Shown piece after piece: positions 25,016 through 32,697 of a stretch of 64,000 nt of DNA. The position numbers and the translations under genes were made by a program. The notes beneath the pieces are model-generated. The model had not been told where the DNA came from and ran no database searches. It saw nothing but the letters and a program-made list of their open reading frames with translations. Every line of letters starts with the position of its first letter. Position 1 is the stretch's first letter. This DNA comes from Actinomadura rubteroloni (GTDB lineage: Bacteria > Actinomycetota > Actinomycetes > Streptosporangiales > Streptosporangiaceae): positions 1,054,001 through 1,118,000 of the forward strand of contig NZ_MTBP01000002.1 of assembly GCF_002911665.1 (NCBI RefSeq), written 5' to 3'.

Positions 25016-25893
25016 GGGCGGGTGCGGTGCGGGAGGCGGTCGATGAGCCAGCGCGGGCCGACGACGGCCGCGCCCGCCGCCTCGCAGCGCGCCCGCAGCT
25101 CGCGGTCGGCGGTCACGACGACGCGGCGTGCGCCCGGGTCCGGGGACGAGACCAGATCCACGATGTGGTCGTCGCCGCTGCCCGGCGCGGCCGTCACGTG
25201 GACGCCGGGGGACGGCTCGCCCGCGACCGTCCGCGCCTGACCCTCCACGACGAGCACCACGTCCGGCATGACGGTCGTGTAAGGGACGAGCCCGGCGGGC
25301 AGCCCGCGCACCCCGGAGGCCAGCGCGGCGAGGTCGTCGCGGAGCCGCGCGTTGGCCCCGGCGCGGTCCTTCCACCAGCCGTCCGCGCGGGCGCCGACGA
25401 CGTTGGCGGCGTCCACGACGAGTTCGACGCGGACGAGCGCGTCCCGGAACGGCGGCCAGGAGCGGCGGAACGGCGGGAACAGCCGGTGGCCGTCCACGGC
25501 GTCCGCGCGGATCCACTTGGCGCGCCGCGTCTCGCGCGACGCGGCCCGCACGTCCCCGCGCTCGGCGACGGACCCGATCACCGACGTGAACGACCAGCCG
25601 CCGTGGTCCTCGGCGGACGCGCCGTGCAGCCGCACCGACGCGACATCCAGCGTGCACTCCTCGGACGTCTCGCGCAGCGCGCCGGCCACCGGGTCCTCAT
25701 GGCTGTGCAGCGCGCCGCCGAACATGCCCCAGGTGCCGCCGCCGATCCCCCACCAGGCGCGCTGCTGGAGCAGGACGCGGACGACGCCGTCGCCGTCCCG
25801 GTGGAAGACGAGCAGGCCCGAGGCCCCGAACCGTCCCCAGTGGGTGTGCCCCTGCCCGCATCGGGACCATCCGTCCCCGTCGCCGTCCGCCAT
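25006..25893 (-). CDS. NUDIX hydrolase fused to NYN/PIN-like nuclease domain
   Basis: 295 residues with two parts. Residues about 20-145 are a NUDIX domain with the box GGALHSHEDPVAGALRETSEEC (G-x5-E-x7-RE-x2-EE), metal-binding residues intact. Residues about 150-290 resemble an NYN/PIN-like nuclease: the first strand VELVVDAANVVGARADGWWKD carries the NYN Asp-Asn pair, GSGDDHIVDLV gives the second acidic cluster and VVVTADRELRARC the third. So one chain would hydrolyse a nucleoside-diphosphate derivative and cleave RNA. The ATG follows TAGGGT by six bases with no ribosome-binding site, a leaderless pattern. Confidence 0.8.
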   Translation of the reverse strand: MADGDGDGWSRCGQGHTHWGRFGASGLLVFHRDGDGVVRVLLQQRAWWGIGGGTWGMFGGALHSHEDPVAGALRETSEECTLDVASVRLHGASAEDHGGWSFTSVIGSVAERGDVRAASRETRRAKWIRADAVDGHRLFPPFRRSWPPFRDALVRVELVVDAANVVGARADGWWKDRAGANARLRDDLAALASGVRGLPAGLVPYTTVMPDVVLVVEGQARTVAGEPSPGVHVTAAPGSGDDHIVDLVSSPDPGARRVVVTADRELRARCEAAGAAVVGPRWLIDRLPHRTRPAR

Positions 25894-25899
25894 GCCCCG

Positions 25900-25905
25900 A
25901 CCCTA
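25900..25905 (-). promoter_or_regulatory. -10 box TAGGGT for leaderless NUDIX-NYN gene
   Basis: On the minus strand TAGGGT is followed by six bases and the ATG at 25893; there is no purine-rich ribosome-binding site. No clear -35 box. Confidence 0.45.
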
Positions 25906-25957
25906 ACCATCCGAGTCAGGGAGACCGGGGTCACATGTCCATGTACTTTTCAACAAT

Positions 25958-25975
25958 GATTAGGTCTACCTAATC
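25958..25975. promoter_or_regulatory. Palindromic operator upstream of doxX
   Basis: Perfect 8-bp arms GATTAGGT and ACCTAATC with a 2-bp centre, followed by an extra TTAGG half site at 25976-25980. It lies 54 bp before the DoxX start and contains a TAATCT -10-like box. TTAGG/CCTAA half sites recall DtxR/IdeR iron boxes, but the spacing is shorter than the 19-bp consensus, so MarR-type control is equally possible. Confidence 0.5.
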
Positions 25976-26028
25976 TTAGGGCGCTCACTTCCGCCGACGG
26001 ATTGCCGACCGAAGGAGTTCCCCCCACC

Positions 26029-26457
26029 ATGAACGCACGTCTCAACCAAGCCCAGCCTTATGTTCTCGGCCTGTTCCGCATCGTCGTCGGGCTGCTGTTC
26101 GCCTGCCACGGCGCCGCGTCGCTGTTCGGCGTCCTCGGCGGCGCCCAGGGCGGCGGCAGCATCGACGCCTGGACGTGGCCCGGCTGGTACGCCGCCGTGA
26201 TCCAGCTCGTCGGCGGCGGCCTCGTCCTGCTCGGCCTCGGGACGCGCCCCGCCGCGCTCGTCGCCTCGGGCTCGATGGCCTACGCCTACTTCAAGGTCCA
26301 CCAGCCCGACGCGTTCTGGCCGATCCAGAACCACGGCGAGCCCGCCGCGATGTTCTGCTGGACGCTGTTCCTGCTCGTCTTCACCGGCCCCGGGGCGTTC
26401 GCGCTGGACGGGCTGCTGGCCCGGCGCGTCCCGCAGCCGGCCCCCGCGACGGCCTAG
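26029..26457 (+). CDS. DoxX family membrane protein
   Basis: 142 residues, four membrane segments (about 12-30, 50-72, 78-95, 108-125), with the DoxX hallmarks FRIVVGLLFACHGAASLFG in helix 1 and GTRPAALVASGSMAYAYFKVH in the middle. In mycobacteria a DoxX protein works with SseA and SodA at the membrane in thiol/oxidative stress; others act as quinone-linked proteins. The ATG at 26029 has GAAGGAG eleven bases upstream. The strong palindrome upstream implies regulated expression. It is a single-gene unit closed by a strong hairpin. Confidence 0.9.
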   Translation: MNARLNQAQPYVLGLFRIVVGLLFACHGAASLFGVLGGAQGGGSIDAWTWPGWYAAVIQLVGGGLVLLGLGTRPAALVASGSMAYAYFKVHQPDAFWPIQNHGEPAAMFCWTLFLLVFTGPGAFALDGLLARRVPQPAPATA

Positions 26458-26461
26458 CCGC

Positions 26462-26497
26462 CGGTGCACGGCCGTCAGCGCTGACGGCCGTGTACCG
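26462..26497. terminator. 36-bp near-perfect palindrome after doxX
   Basis: A 26-bp perfect palindrome (arms CACGGCCGTCAGC / GCTGACGGCCGTG, 26467-26492) extended to 36 bp with a single G-T mismatch. As RNA it forms a very strong hairpin for doxX termination; as DNA it could also bind a regulator of the kinase gene that follows 42 bp later. Confidence 0.7.
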
Positions 26498-26539
26498 TGG
26501 CGGTGATCTTGCGCCGCCGCCCCCCGATTCGAGGTCGCC

Positions 26540-27892
26540 ATGGCCGTCGCCCCGTTGGACCCCGGCGATCCGGACGAGATCGGCGGCTACCGGCTCGCCG
26601 GGCGCCTCGGCGAGGGCGGCCAGGGCGTCGTCTACCTCGCGACCGGCTCCGACGGCGAACGCGTCGCGGTGAAGGTGCTGAAGACCGCCGACCGGGCGGC
26701 GCGGGCGAGGTTCGCGCGCGAGATGGCCGCCGCGCGCCGCGTCGCACCGTTCTGCACGGCCGCCGTGCTGGACGCGTCCGCCGACGGCCCCCTCCCCTAC
26801 CTGGTGTCGGAGTTCGTGGACGGCCCGTCCCTCGCCGACCGCGTCGCCGCCCGGGGGCCGTTGGACGGCGACGACCTGCACCGGCTCGCCGTCGCCGCCG
26901 CCGGCGCGCTCGCCGCGATCCACGCGGCCGGGATCGTCCACCGCGACCTCAAGCCCGCCAACGTCCTGCTCGGCCCGGACGGACCCCGCGTCGTGGACTT
27001 CGGCATCGCCCGCGCCATCGACGCCGACACCAGCACCGGGCTCGTCGGGACGCCCGCGTACTTCGCCCCCGAGTGGCTGGACGGCGCCGCGCCGACCGCC
27101 GCGTCCGACGTGTTCGCCTGGGCCGGGACGATGGTGTTCGCGGCGACGGGCCGTCCGCCGTTCGGGCGCGCGGCGTCGATCCCGGCCGTCCTGCACCGCA
27201 TCGCGCACGGCGAACCCGACCTGGACGGCGTGCCCGCGCCGCTGCGCGCGGTGCTGGCGGACTGCCTCGACAAGGACCCGGCGCGCCGTCCGGACGCCCG
27301 GCGCCTCATGACCCGGCTGGTCGACCCGGCCGAGACCACGCACGTGGCCGACCCGGTGCCGCCGCGCCGCGCCCGGCCGCTGCGGTGGACCGTCGCGTGC
27401 GCGCTGCTCGCGGGCGCCGGCTGGGGCGCGGTGTCCGCCTGGCCGGACGGCGGCGGCGGTAAGCCGCACCGCGAGCGCCCGGCGGCGGCCGTGTCGAGCA
27501 CGACGTACTCCTCGTCGTCCACGACCGTGACCACGTCCGGCGACCCGATCGAGCCCGTGGCGTCGGCGACCGCCGCGTTCGCCGGCACCTGGACCGGGAC
27601 GCTGCGGCGCGGCGAGGGGTTCGGCGAGCCCGCGTCCACGACCGAGGTCACGCTCACTCTGCGGGCGGGCAGCGGACGCGGCACGATCGCCTACCGCGCG
27701 TGGGGTTGCACGAACACGCTGGCCGTCCTGTCGGTGAGCGGCGACGCGCTCTACGCGCAGGAGTCCCCGCCGGGCGGGCGGACGAACCGGGCGTCCTGCG
27801 CGGGCGGGACCGTCACGCTGACGCGCACCGGCGCGGGCCTCGCGTACTCCGGCCGGACGCTCGTCGCGATCTCCGGCACCCTGCGCCGGTGA
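26540..27892 (+). CDS. Membrane-anchored Ser/Thr protein kinase
   Basis: 450 residues. The kinase domain (about 17-272) is intact: GEGGQGVVYLA loop (24-34), K45, HRDLKPAN with D136, DFGIAR, and FAPEW as a variant APE motif. A single membrane segment is at about 283-300 (LRWTVACALLAGAGWGAVSAW), followed by a Ser/Thr-rich stalk and an extracellular beta-rich domain of about 110 residues (TWTGTLRRGEGFGEPASTTEVTLTLRAGSGRGT in parts, with a Cys pair at GCTNTL and ASCAGG). GAGG lies five bases before the start. The extracellular domain may sense a ligand. It has no accompanying phosphatase or FHA gene in view. Confidence 0.92.
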   Translation: MAVAPLDPGDPDEIGGYRLAGRLGEGGQGVVYLATGSDGERVAVKVLKTADRAARARFAREMAAARRVAPFCTAAVLDASADGPLPYLVSEFVDGPSLADRVAARGPLDGDDLHRLAVAAAGALAAIHAAGIVHRDLKPANVLLGPDGPRVVDFGIARAIDADTSTGLVGTPAYFAPEWLDGAAPTAASDVFAWAGTMVFAATGRPPFGRAASIPAVLHRIAHGEPDLDGVPAPLRAVLADCLDKDPARRPDARRLMTRLVDPAETTHVADPVPPRRARPLRWTVACALLAGAGWGAVSAWPDGGGGKPHRERPAAAVSSTTYSSSSTTVTTSGDPIEPVASATAAFAGTWTGTLRRGEGFGEPASTTEVTLTLRAGSGRGTIAYRAWGCTNTLAVLSVSGDALYAQESPPGGRTNRASCAGGTVTLTRTGAGLAYSGRTLVAISGTLRR

Positions 27893-27920
27893 CCCCGCCG
27901 GGCGCGGCGACGGCATTGCA

Positions 27921-27926
27921 TAGGCT
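27921..27926 (+). promoter_or_regulatory. -10 box TAGGCT for leaderless sppA
   Basis: TAGGCT ends six bases before the ATG at 27933, with no ribosome-binding site, so sppA is probably translated from a leaderless message although the kinase gene ends only 40 bp upstream. Confidence 0.5.
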
Positions 27927-27932
27927 GGCCCC

Positions 27933-29645
27933 ATGGTGGACCCCGGTTCAGTCGTCACCCTCGTCCGGCAGGCGCGCGAACGCCGCACGGCCCCGCTCGT
28001 CCTCGAACTCGACCTGACCGACGGCCTGGTCGAGACGTCGCCGCCCGACGCGGTCTCGGCGCTGCTGTCGATGCGCCGCACGCACCTGCGCGACGTCCTG
28101 GACGGCCTGCGCCGCGCCCGGACCGACCCCCGCGTGAAGGCGCTCGTCGCCAAGGTCACGCCCGGCCTCGCGCTCGCGCAGGCGCAGGAGCTGCGCGACG
28201 CCGTCACCGCGTTCCGGGAGGCGGGCAAGCTGACCGTGGCGTGGGCGGAGACGTTCGGCGAGGGCGGGCAGGGGACCGTCCCGTACTACCTCGCGAGCGC
28301 GTTCGAGCAGGTCTGGATGCAGCCGACCGGCGAACTCGGGCTGACCGGCGTCGCGCTGGAGGAGCCGTTCTTCGCGGGCGCGGCGGAGAAGCTCGGCGTC
28401 CGGCCGCAGTTCGCCAAGCGGTCGGAGTACAAGACGATGGCGAACACGTTCATGGAGCGCGGCTACACGCCCGAGCACGAGGAGTCGTCGCGGCGGCTCG
28501 TGGAGTCGCTCGGCGAGCAGATCACGGCGGACGTCGCGGCGGCGCGCGGCCGGTCCGCCGCCGAGGTCCGGGCCTGCGTGGACTCCGGTCCGCTGCTGGC
28601 GTCCGAGGCGCTGTCCACCGGCCTGGTCGACCGGCTCGGCTACCGCGACGAGGTGTACGCGCACGTCCGCGCGAAGGTCGGCGGGGAGCCGCTGCTGCGG
28701 TACGTCACCCGCTACCAGCGCACGCAGTCGGTCGCGCGGCGCCTCCCCCAGCCCGGCCGCCGGGACGGGATCGCGCTGATCAACGGCATCGGCCCGATCC
28801 GCCTCGGTCGCAGCGGGCGCGGCGGGCCGCTCCCGTCGCAGGGTCCGGCGATGGGTTCGGACACGATCGGTGCGGCGTTCCGCGCGGCCGTCCGCGACGA
28901 GCACGTCAAGGCGATCGTGTTCCGCGTGAACAGCCCCGGCGGGTCGGCGGTCGCGTCCGACGCGATCTGGCGCGAGGTCGTGCTGGCGCGCGAGGCGGGC
29001 AAACCGGTCGTGGTGTCGATGGGGAACGTCGCGGCGTCCGGCGGCTACTACGTCGCGATGGCGGCGGACACGATCGTCGCGCAGCCCGGGACGATCACCG
29101 GGTCCATCGGCGTGGTCGTCGGGAAGGCCGTGGTCAGCGACCTGCTGGACCGGCTCGGCGTCGGGCTCGGGCACGTCGCGTCCGGCGAGCACGCGCGGAT
29201 GTTCTCGGCGACCAAGGAGTTCAGCGACGACGAGTGGGCGCGCATCGACGGCTCCCTCGACGCGATCTACGCCGACTTCACCGGCAAGGTCGCCGACGGG
29301 CGCGGCCTGTCGCGCGACCGCGTCCACGAACTGGCGCGCGGCCGGGTCTGGACGGGCGCCGACGCCCGCGAGAACGGCCTGGTGGACGAACTCGGCGGCC
29401 TCGACCACGCGTTCGACCTCGCCCGCTCCCGCGCCGGCCTGCGCGCGGACGCGCCCGTCCGGACGTTCCCGCACACCTCGCCCCTGGACCGGCTGCGTCC
29501 GCCCGAGTCCAGCGACGACCGGACGGCCGCCGCCGCGCGGTTCGACGCGTTCTCCGGCTGGGGCGCGCTGCGCGGCGTCGCGGCCCGCCTCGGCCTGCCC
29601 GCCGCCGGCCCGCTCACGCTCCCCGGCCACTGGGAGTTCCGCTGA
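27933..29645 (+). CDS. sppA: Signal peptide peptidase SppA (67-kDa type)
   Basis: 570 residues, the double-domain (S49) SppA length. The catalytic Lys is in FAKRSEYKTMANTF (first domain) and the catalytic Ser in GNVAASGGYYVA (second domain), the expected split active site; the conserved IGVVVGKAVVSDLLDRLGV segment follows. It degrades cleaved signal peptides in the membrane. No clear N-terminal membrane anchor is visible, as in many actinobacterial homologues. Translation of the next gene may be coupled: its likely start overlaps the stop codon here. Confidence 0.93.
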   Translation: MVDPGSVVTLVRQARERRTAPLVLELDLTDGLVETSPPDAVSALLSMRRTHLRDVLDGLRRARTDPRVKALVAKVTPGLALAQAQELRDAVTAFREAGKLTVAWAETFGEGGQGTVPYYLASAFEQVWMQPTGELGLTGVALEEPFFAGAAEKLGVRPQFAKRSEYKTMANTFMERGYTPEHEESSRRLVESLGEQITADVAAARGRSAAEVRACVDSGPLLASEALSTGLVDRLGYRDEVYAHVRAKVGGEPLLRYVTRYQRTQSVARRLPQPGRRDGIALINGIGPIRLGRSGRGGPLPSQGPAMGSDTIGAAFRAAVRDEHVKAIVFRVNSPGGSAVASDAIWREVVLAREAGKPVVVSMGNVAASGGYYVAMAADTIVAQPGTITGSIGVVVGKAVVSDLLDRLGVGLGHVASGEHARMFSATKEFSDDEWARIDGSLDAIYADFTGKVADGRGLSRDRVHELARGRVWTGADARENGLVDELGGLDHAFDLARSRAGLRADAPVRTFPHTSPLDRLRPPESSDDRTAAAARFDAFSGWGALRGVAARLGLPAAGPLTLPGHWEFR

Positions 29646-30148
29646 CCGCGAGCCGCCCGGCGCGCGACGACTTCACCGCGGCCATGGCCGGGTTCGCGAC
29701 CGGCGTGATCGTCCTGACCGTCCGCGACGGCCGCGACGACCACGGCGTGACGGTCTCGTCGTTCCTGTCGGTGTCGGCCGATCCCCCGACCGTCCTCGCG
29801 AGCCTGACGACGACGTCCTACCTCGCCGAGGTCCTGACCCGCCGCGACCGCTGGGCCGCGACGATCCTGTCCGCCGGCCAACGCGCCCTGGCGGGCCGCT
29901 TCGCGATGTCGGGCCGCCCCGGCGCCCGCGTCCTCCTGGCCGCCGAGCCCCACCACCGCGGCACGGCGTCGGACGCGCTGATCCTCGACGGCGGCGTGGC
30001 GGCCTTCGAATGCGCGACCCGCGACCGCGTCCCCGCCGGCGACCACACCCTCTTCATCGCCGACGTCCTCGCCATCGACCCCGCCCCGTCCGCCCCGGCC
30101 CCCCTCCTCCGCGTCAACCACCGCTACGTCACCCCCGAACCCCGATAA
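29642..30148 (+). CDS. Flavin reductase-like domain protein
   Basis: About 168 residues of the flavin reductase-like (FMN-binding split-barrel) family: FTAAMAGFATGVIVLTV, then GVTVSSFLSVSADPPTVLASL, RDRWAATILSAGQ, and the C-terminal NHRYV. It reduces FMN with NAD(P)H, typically feeding a two-component monooxygenase. The start is awkward: the conserved part begins before the first ATG (29684), and the only in-frame upstream candidate is CTG at 29642, which has GGGAG six bases upstream and overlaps the sppA stop. I use CTG; a start at 29684 would trim the N-terminus of the domain by about 14 residues. Confidence 0.82.
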   Translation: MTASRPARDDFTAAMAGFATGVIVLTVRDGRDDHGVTVSSFLSVSADPPTVLASLTTTSYLAEVLTRRDRWAATILSAGQRALAGRFAMSGRPGARVLLAAEPHHRGTASDALILDGGVAAFECATRDRVPAGDHTLFIADVLAIDPAPSAPAPLLRVNHRYVTPEPR

Positions 30149-30149
30149 T
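30144..30149 (+). promoter_or_regulatory. -10 box GATAAT overlapping flavin reductase stop, for Uma2 gene
   Basis: GATAAT is followed by six bases and the ATG at 30156, with no ribosome-binding site, the leaderless pattern seen at other starts in this window. It contains the stop codon of the preceding gene. Confidence 0.45.
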
Positions 30150-30155
30150 GAGTCC

Positions 30156-30779
30156 ATGACGACCAGCTGGCCCGGCCGGCACGAGCCGACGACTCTCGAC
30201 GAATACCTCGCGCTCGACGCGGAGATGCGGCGCGAGGTCGAACTAGTCGATGGCACGATCACACCCCGCGAAAAAAGGGATAGAAGGCACCAGAAAACCG
30301 GCTTCCGCCTCGCCGAGGCGATCGAATCGGCCGTCGCGAAGGCACGCCGCGACCACCAGCGAGGCGGCGAGCCGCCCTGCATCGAGGTCAACACCGAGGT
30401 GGACGTCGTCCTGTGGGAGGTGCCGCCGACCATCCGCAAGCCGGACGTGGTCGTTCACCACTGCCTGGACGATTTCGAAGAACTCGCGGCGCGCGACGTG
30501 CTGATCGTCGTCGAAGTGGTGTCCCGTTGGTCGCAGTCGCGCGATCGAATCCACAAGATGGGTGAATACGCCAAAGCAGGAATTCCCCACTATCTCATCG
30601 TGGAATTCGACGGGATCGGCGCCCTGACCCTCGAACACTACGCGCTTCTCGCCGTCGACCAGCATTACTCCCGTCTCGGCACCGCTCATCGAGACCGGAG
30701 CGGCCTGGCGCTCAGCATCACCGACCCCTTCCCCCTCCGCATCCAGTGGAATGAACTGGAGACCGGCCCGCCGACGTGA
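30156..30779 (+). CDS. Uma2 family restriction-endonuclease-like protein (DUF820)
   Basis: 207 residues of the Uma2/DUF820 PD-(D/E)XK-like family: an N-terminal LDEYLALDAEMRREVELVDGTI, acidic residues in RKPDVVVHH and IVVEVVSRWSQSRD, then HKMGEYAKAGIPHYLIVEF. These three sites form the nuclease-like active site pattern. Members are common, often in several copies, in actinomycetes and cyanobacteria; their biological role is not settled. Base composition is less GC-biased (AAAAAAGGGATAGAAGG-type stretches) than that of its neighbours, suggesting recent acquisition. It converges on the hypothetical gene at 30786. Confidence 0.9.
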   Translation: MTTSWPGRHEPTTLDEYLALDAEMRREVELVDGTITPREKRDRRHQKTGFRLAEAIESAVAKARRDHQRGGEPPCIEVNTEVDVVLWEVPPTIRKPDVVVHHCLDDFEELAARDVLIVVEVVSRWSQSRDRIHKMGEYAKAGIPHYLIVEFDGIGALTLEHYALLAVDQHYSRLGTAHRDRSGLALSITDPFPLRIQWNELETGPPT

Positions 30780-30785
30780 CACTCG

Positions 30786-31340
30786 TCAGGGCGGGGTGAC
30801 GTGTTGGAGGAGGCCGTGGACGAACTCGGCGCGGTGGGTTCCGTCGTGCCAGGGGATCAGGACGGTCCAGCGGGTCGGGGCCGAGCCCTCCTGGTCGCGG
30901 GCGCCGGGGAAGCGTTCGGAGACGTCGGACACCACGCAGGACCAGGGGGTCAGGTCGGGCGGGGGCGGCAGGTCGGGGGTCGGGCTGGACGGCGGGCGGA
31001 TCAGCCAGTCGTTCCAGACGTCGCCGCCGGGGCCGGTCAGGACCTCGAACAGCAGGTCGGGCCAGAGTGGGAGGGGCCAGCGGGCGACGCCGCAGGTCAG
31101 GTCGCCGAAGCGGCGGCGGGCCGTGGTTGCGGGCGGGCCCAGGGCCCATCGGTAGCGGGTCAGGCCGCGGGGGGCGCGCGGGACGTGGGCCATCGCCAGC
31201 CAGCGGCGGTAGGCCGCGCGCATCTCGGCGCGCGTCGCGTCCAGTTCGGTGAGGGCCTCTTCGACGCGTTCGGGCGCCAGGTCCGCCATGCGCGGCAGGA
31301 GCGTGAACTGGAACTCGCGCACCCCGAAGTCGACGGCCAT
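30786..31340 (-). CDS. Hypothetical protein, 184 aa
   Basis: I do not recognise this protein. It has an N-terminal helical region (ERVEEALTELDATRAEMRAAYRRWLAM), a Trp-rich middle (CGVARWPLPLWPDLLFEVLTGPGGDVWNDWLIRP read in parts), a Pro-rich linker and a C-terminal beta-rich part (RWTVLIPWHDGTHRAEFVHGLL). No signal peptide or membrane segment. Coding potential looks genuine: codon third bases are GC-rich, and the start has a TAGACC box seven bases upstream but no ribosome-binding site. It converges on the Uma2 gene. Confidence 0.6.
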   Translation of the reverse strand: MAVDFGVREFQFTLLPRMADLAPERVEEALTELDATRAEMRAAYRRWLAMAHVPRAPRGLTRYRWALGPPATTARRRFGDLTCGVARWPLPLWPDLLFEVLTGPGGDVWNDWLIRPPSSPTPDLPPPPDLTPWSCVVSDVSERFPGARDQEGSAPTRWTVLIPWHDGTHRAEFVHGLLQHVTPP

Positions 31341-31403
31341 GCGGAACGGTCTACCAGAGGGCGCGGGGACGGGGCCCCCGTGGCCGCCCGTCCCCGCGCC
31401 GGG

Positions 31404-31955
31404 TCAGGAGGCCCGTTGGGCGGCCTTCGGTCCGCCGGCCCTGCCGACGTTCTTCGGGCGGAACGCGGCGCACGCCTTGTCCGCCGCCTGGAACGTGGGC
31501 GAGTCCGGGTCGATGCCCATGTTCTTGTCGATCATCGGCGGTTCGCCGTTGCCGGACGGGTCGGGGAACTGCGGGAAGCCGTGCGTCCGCATGCACTGCG
31601 CGTACTTGAGCTGCTGCGCGGCGGGCCACGGGTTCTCCATGTGCGGCTGCTGCCCGCCGCCGGGCGGGGCGCCGACGTACTTGTGGCACGCCTTGTCCGC
31701 CGCCTTGAAGACCGGGGACTGCGCCTGGTCGCGGGTGATGCCGACGCCGCCGGACGCGTCGGGGTCCTTGAAGTCGGGCACGCCGTTGCGGCGCATGCAC
31801 CGCGCGAACTCCAGGAGGTCCGGCTTGCCGGTCGCGGCCGTGGCGGACGGCTTCGACGTCCCGAGGCTCGGCACCGCCTTCCCCGGCGTCTTCCCCGAGC
31901 ACGCCGCGTCCAGCAGCGCGACGGCGATCAGCACGGCGATCAACTTGGTGGTCAT
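31404..31955 (-). CDS. Lipoprotein with duplicated CMRxxG motif
   Basis: 183 residues. A lipoprotein signal ends in the lipobox LLDAAC (C19). The mature part has two copies of a repeat: FARCMRRNGVPDFKDPD followed by ADKACHKY, and YAQCMRTHGFPQFPDPS followed by ADKACAAF. Each repeat has two cysteines, so a disulfide per repeat is plausible. Proteins of this kind are common in actinomycetes and are often beside a two-component system and an ABC exporter with a periplasmic adaptor; here the divergent OmpR/HK pair is present but the exporter is absent. The role may be in sensing; this is inference. Confidence 0.8.
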   Translation of the reverse strand: MTTKLIAVLIAVALLDAACSGKTPGKAVPSLGTSKPSATAATGKPDLLEFARCMRRNGVPDFKDPDASGGVGITRDQAQSPVFKAADKACHKYVGAPPGGGQQPHMENPWPAAQQLKYAQCMRTHGFPQFPDPSGNGEPPMIDKNMGIDPDSPTFQAADKACAAFRPKNVGRAGGPKAAQRAS

Positions 31956-32043
31956 GACCCCACCCTGACGGCCGGGCGTTTGCGCGACCGTGAACGCGGG
32001 CGTTAACGATGGTGTTACACCCCGCGCGGTAGGACTTGCGGTC

Positions 32044-32697
32044 ATGCGAGTGCTCGTGGCGGAGGACGAACGGGACCTGGCCGACCTGGTCGCCGAGGGC
32101 CTGCGGCGGCACGCGATGGCGGTCGACGTGGCCTACGACGGGACGGCCGCCGTCGAGCGCCTGGTCGTGAACGACTACGACGTCCTGGTCCTGGACCGCG
32201 ACCTGCCCGGGGTCCACGGCGACGTCGTCTGCCGCGACCTGGTGGAGAACGGAGCGCGCACGCGGATCCTCATGCTGACGGCCGCCGCGTCGGTGTCCGA
32301 GCGCGTCGCGGGGCTCGGGCTCGGCGCCGACGACTACCTGCCCAAGCCGTTCGACTACGGCGAGCTGGTCGCGCGCGTGCAGGCGCTCGGCCGGCGCAGC
32401 CACACGCCGTCCCCGCCCGTCCTGCGGCGCGGCGGCATCACGCTGGACCCCCGGCGCGTGCAGGCGTTCCGCGACGGACGGTTCCTGCGGCTGTCCCTGA
32501 AGGAGTTCGCGGTGCTGGAAGTGCTGATGCGCGCGAACGGGACGGTCGTGAGCGCCGAGACGCTGCTGGAGAAGGCATGGGACGAGCACGCGGACCCGTT
32601 CACGACGGCCGTCCGGGTCGTGATGAGCCGGCTGCGGACCAAGCTCGGCGACCCGCCGTGCATCGAGACCGTCAAAGGCGCCGGATACCGATTGTGA
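32044..32697 (+). CDS. OmpR/PhoB-type response regulator
   Basis: 217 residues. Receiver domain at 1-115 with the phospho-acceptor D51 (VLVLDRDLPG), acidic E7/D8, T79 region (LMLTAAAS) and K101 (LPKPFDY). The winged-helix DNA-binding domain covers about 125-217 (LSLKEFAVLEVLMRANGTVVSAETLLEKAW, then VKGAGYRL). ATG at 32044 is near the conserved MRVLVAEDE start; there is no ribosome-binding site, and a TAGGAC box lies eight bases upstream. It is followed by a histidine kinase with a GTGA overlap and is divergent from the lipoprotein gene, which it may control. Confidence 0.95.
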   Translation: MRVLVAEDERDLADLVAEGLRRHAMAVDVAYDGTAAVERLVVNDYDVLVLDRDLPGVHGDVVCRDLVENGARTRILMLTAAASVSERVAGLGLGADDYLPKPFDYGELVARVQALGRRSHTPSPPVLRRGGITLDPRRVQAFRDGRFLRLSLKEFAVLEVLMRANGTVVSAETLLEKAWDEHADPFTTAVRVVMSRLRTKLGDPPCIETVKGAGYRL

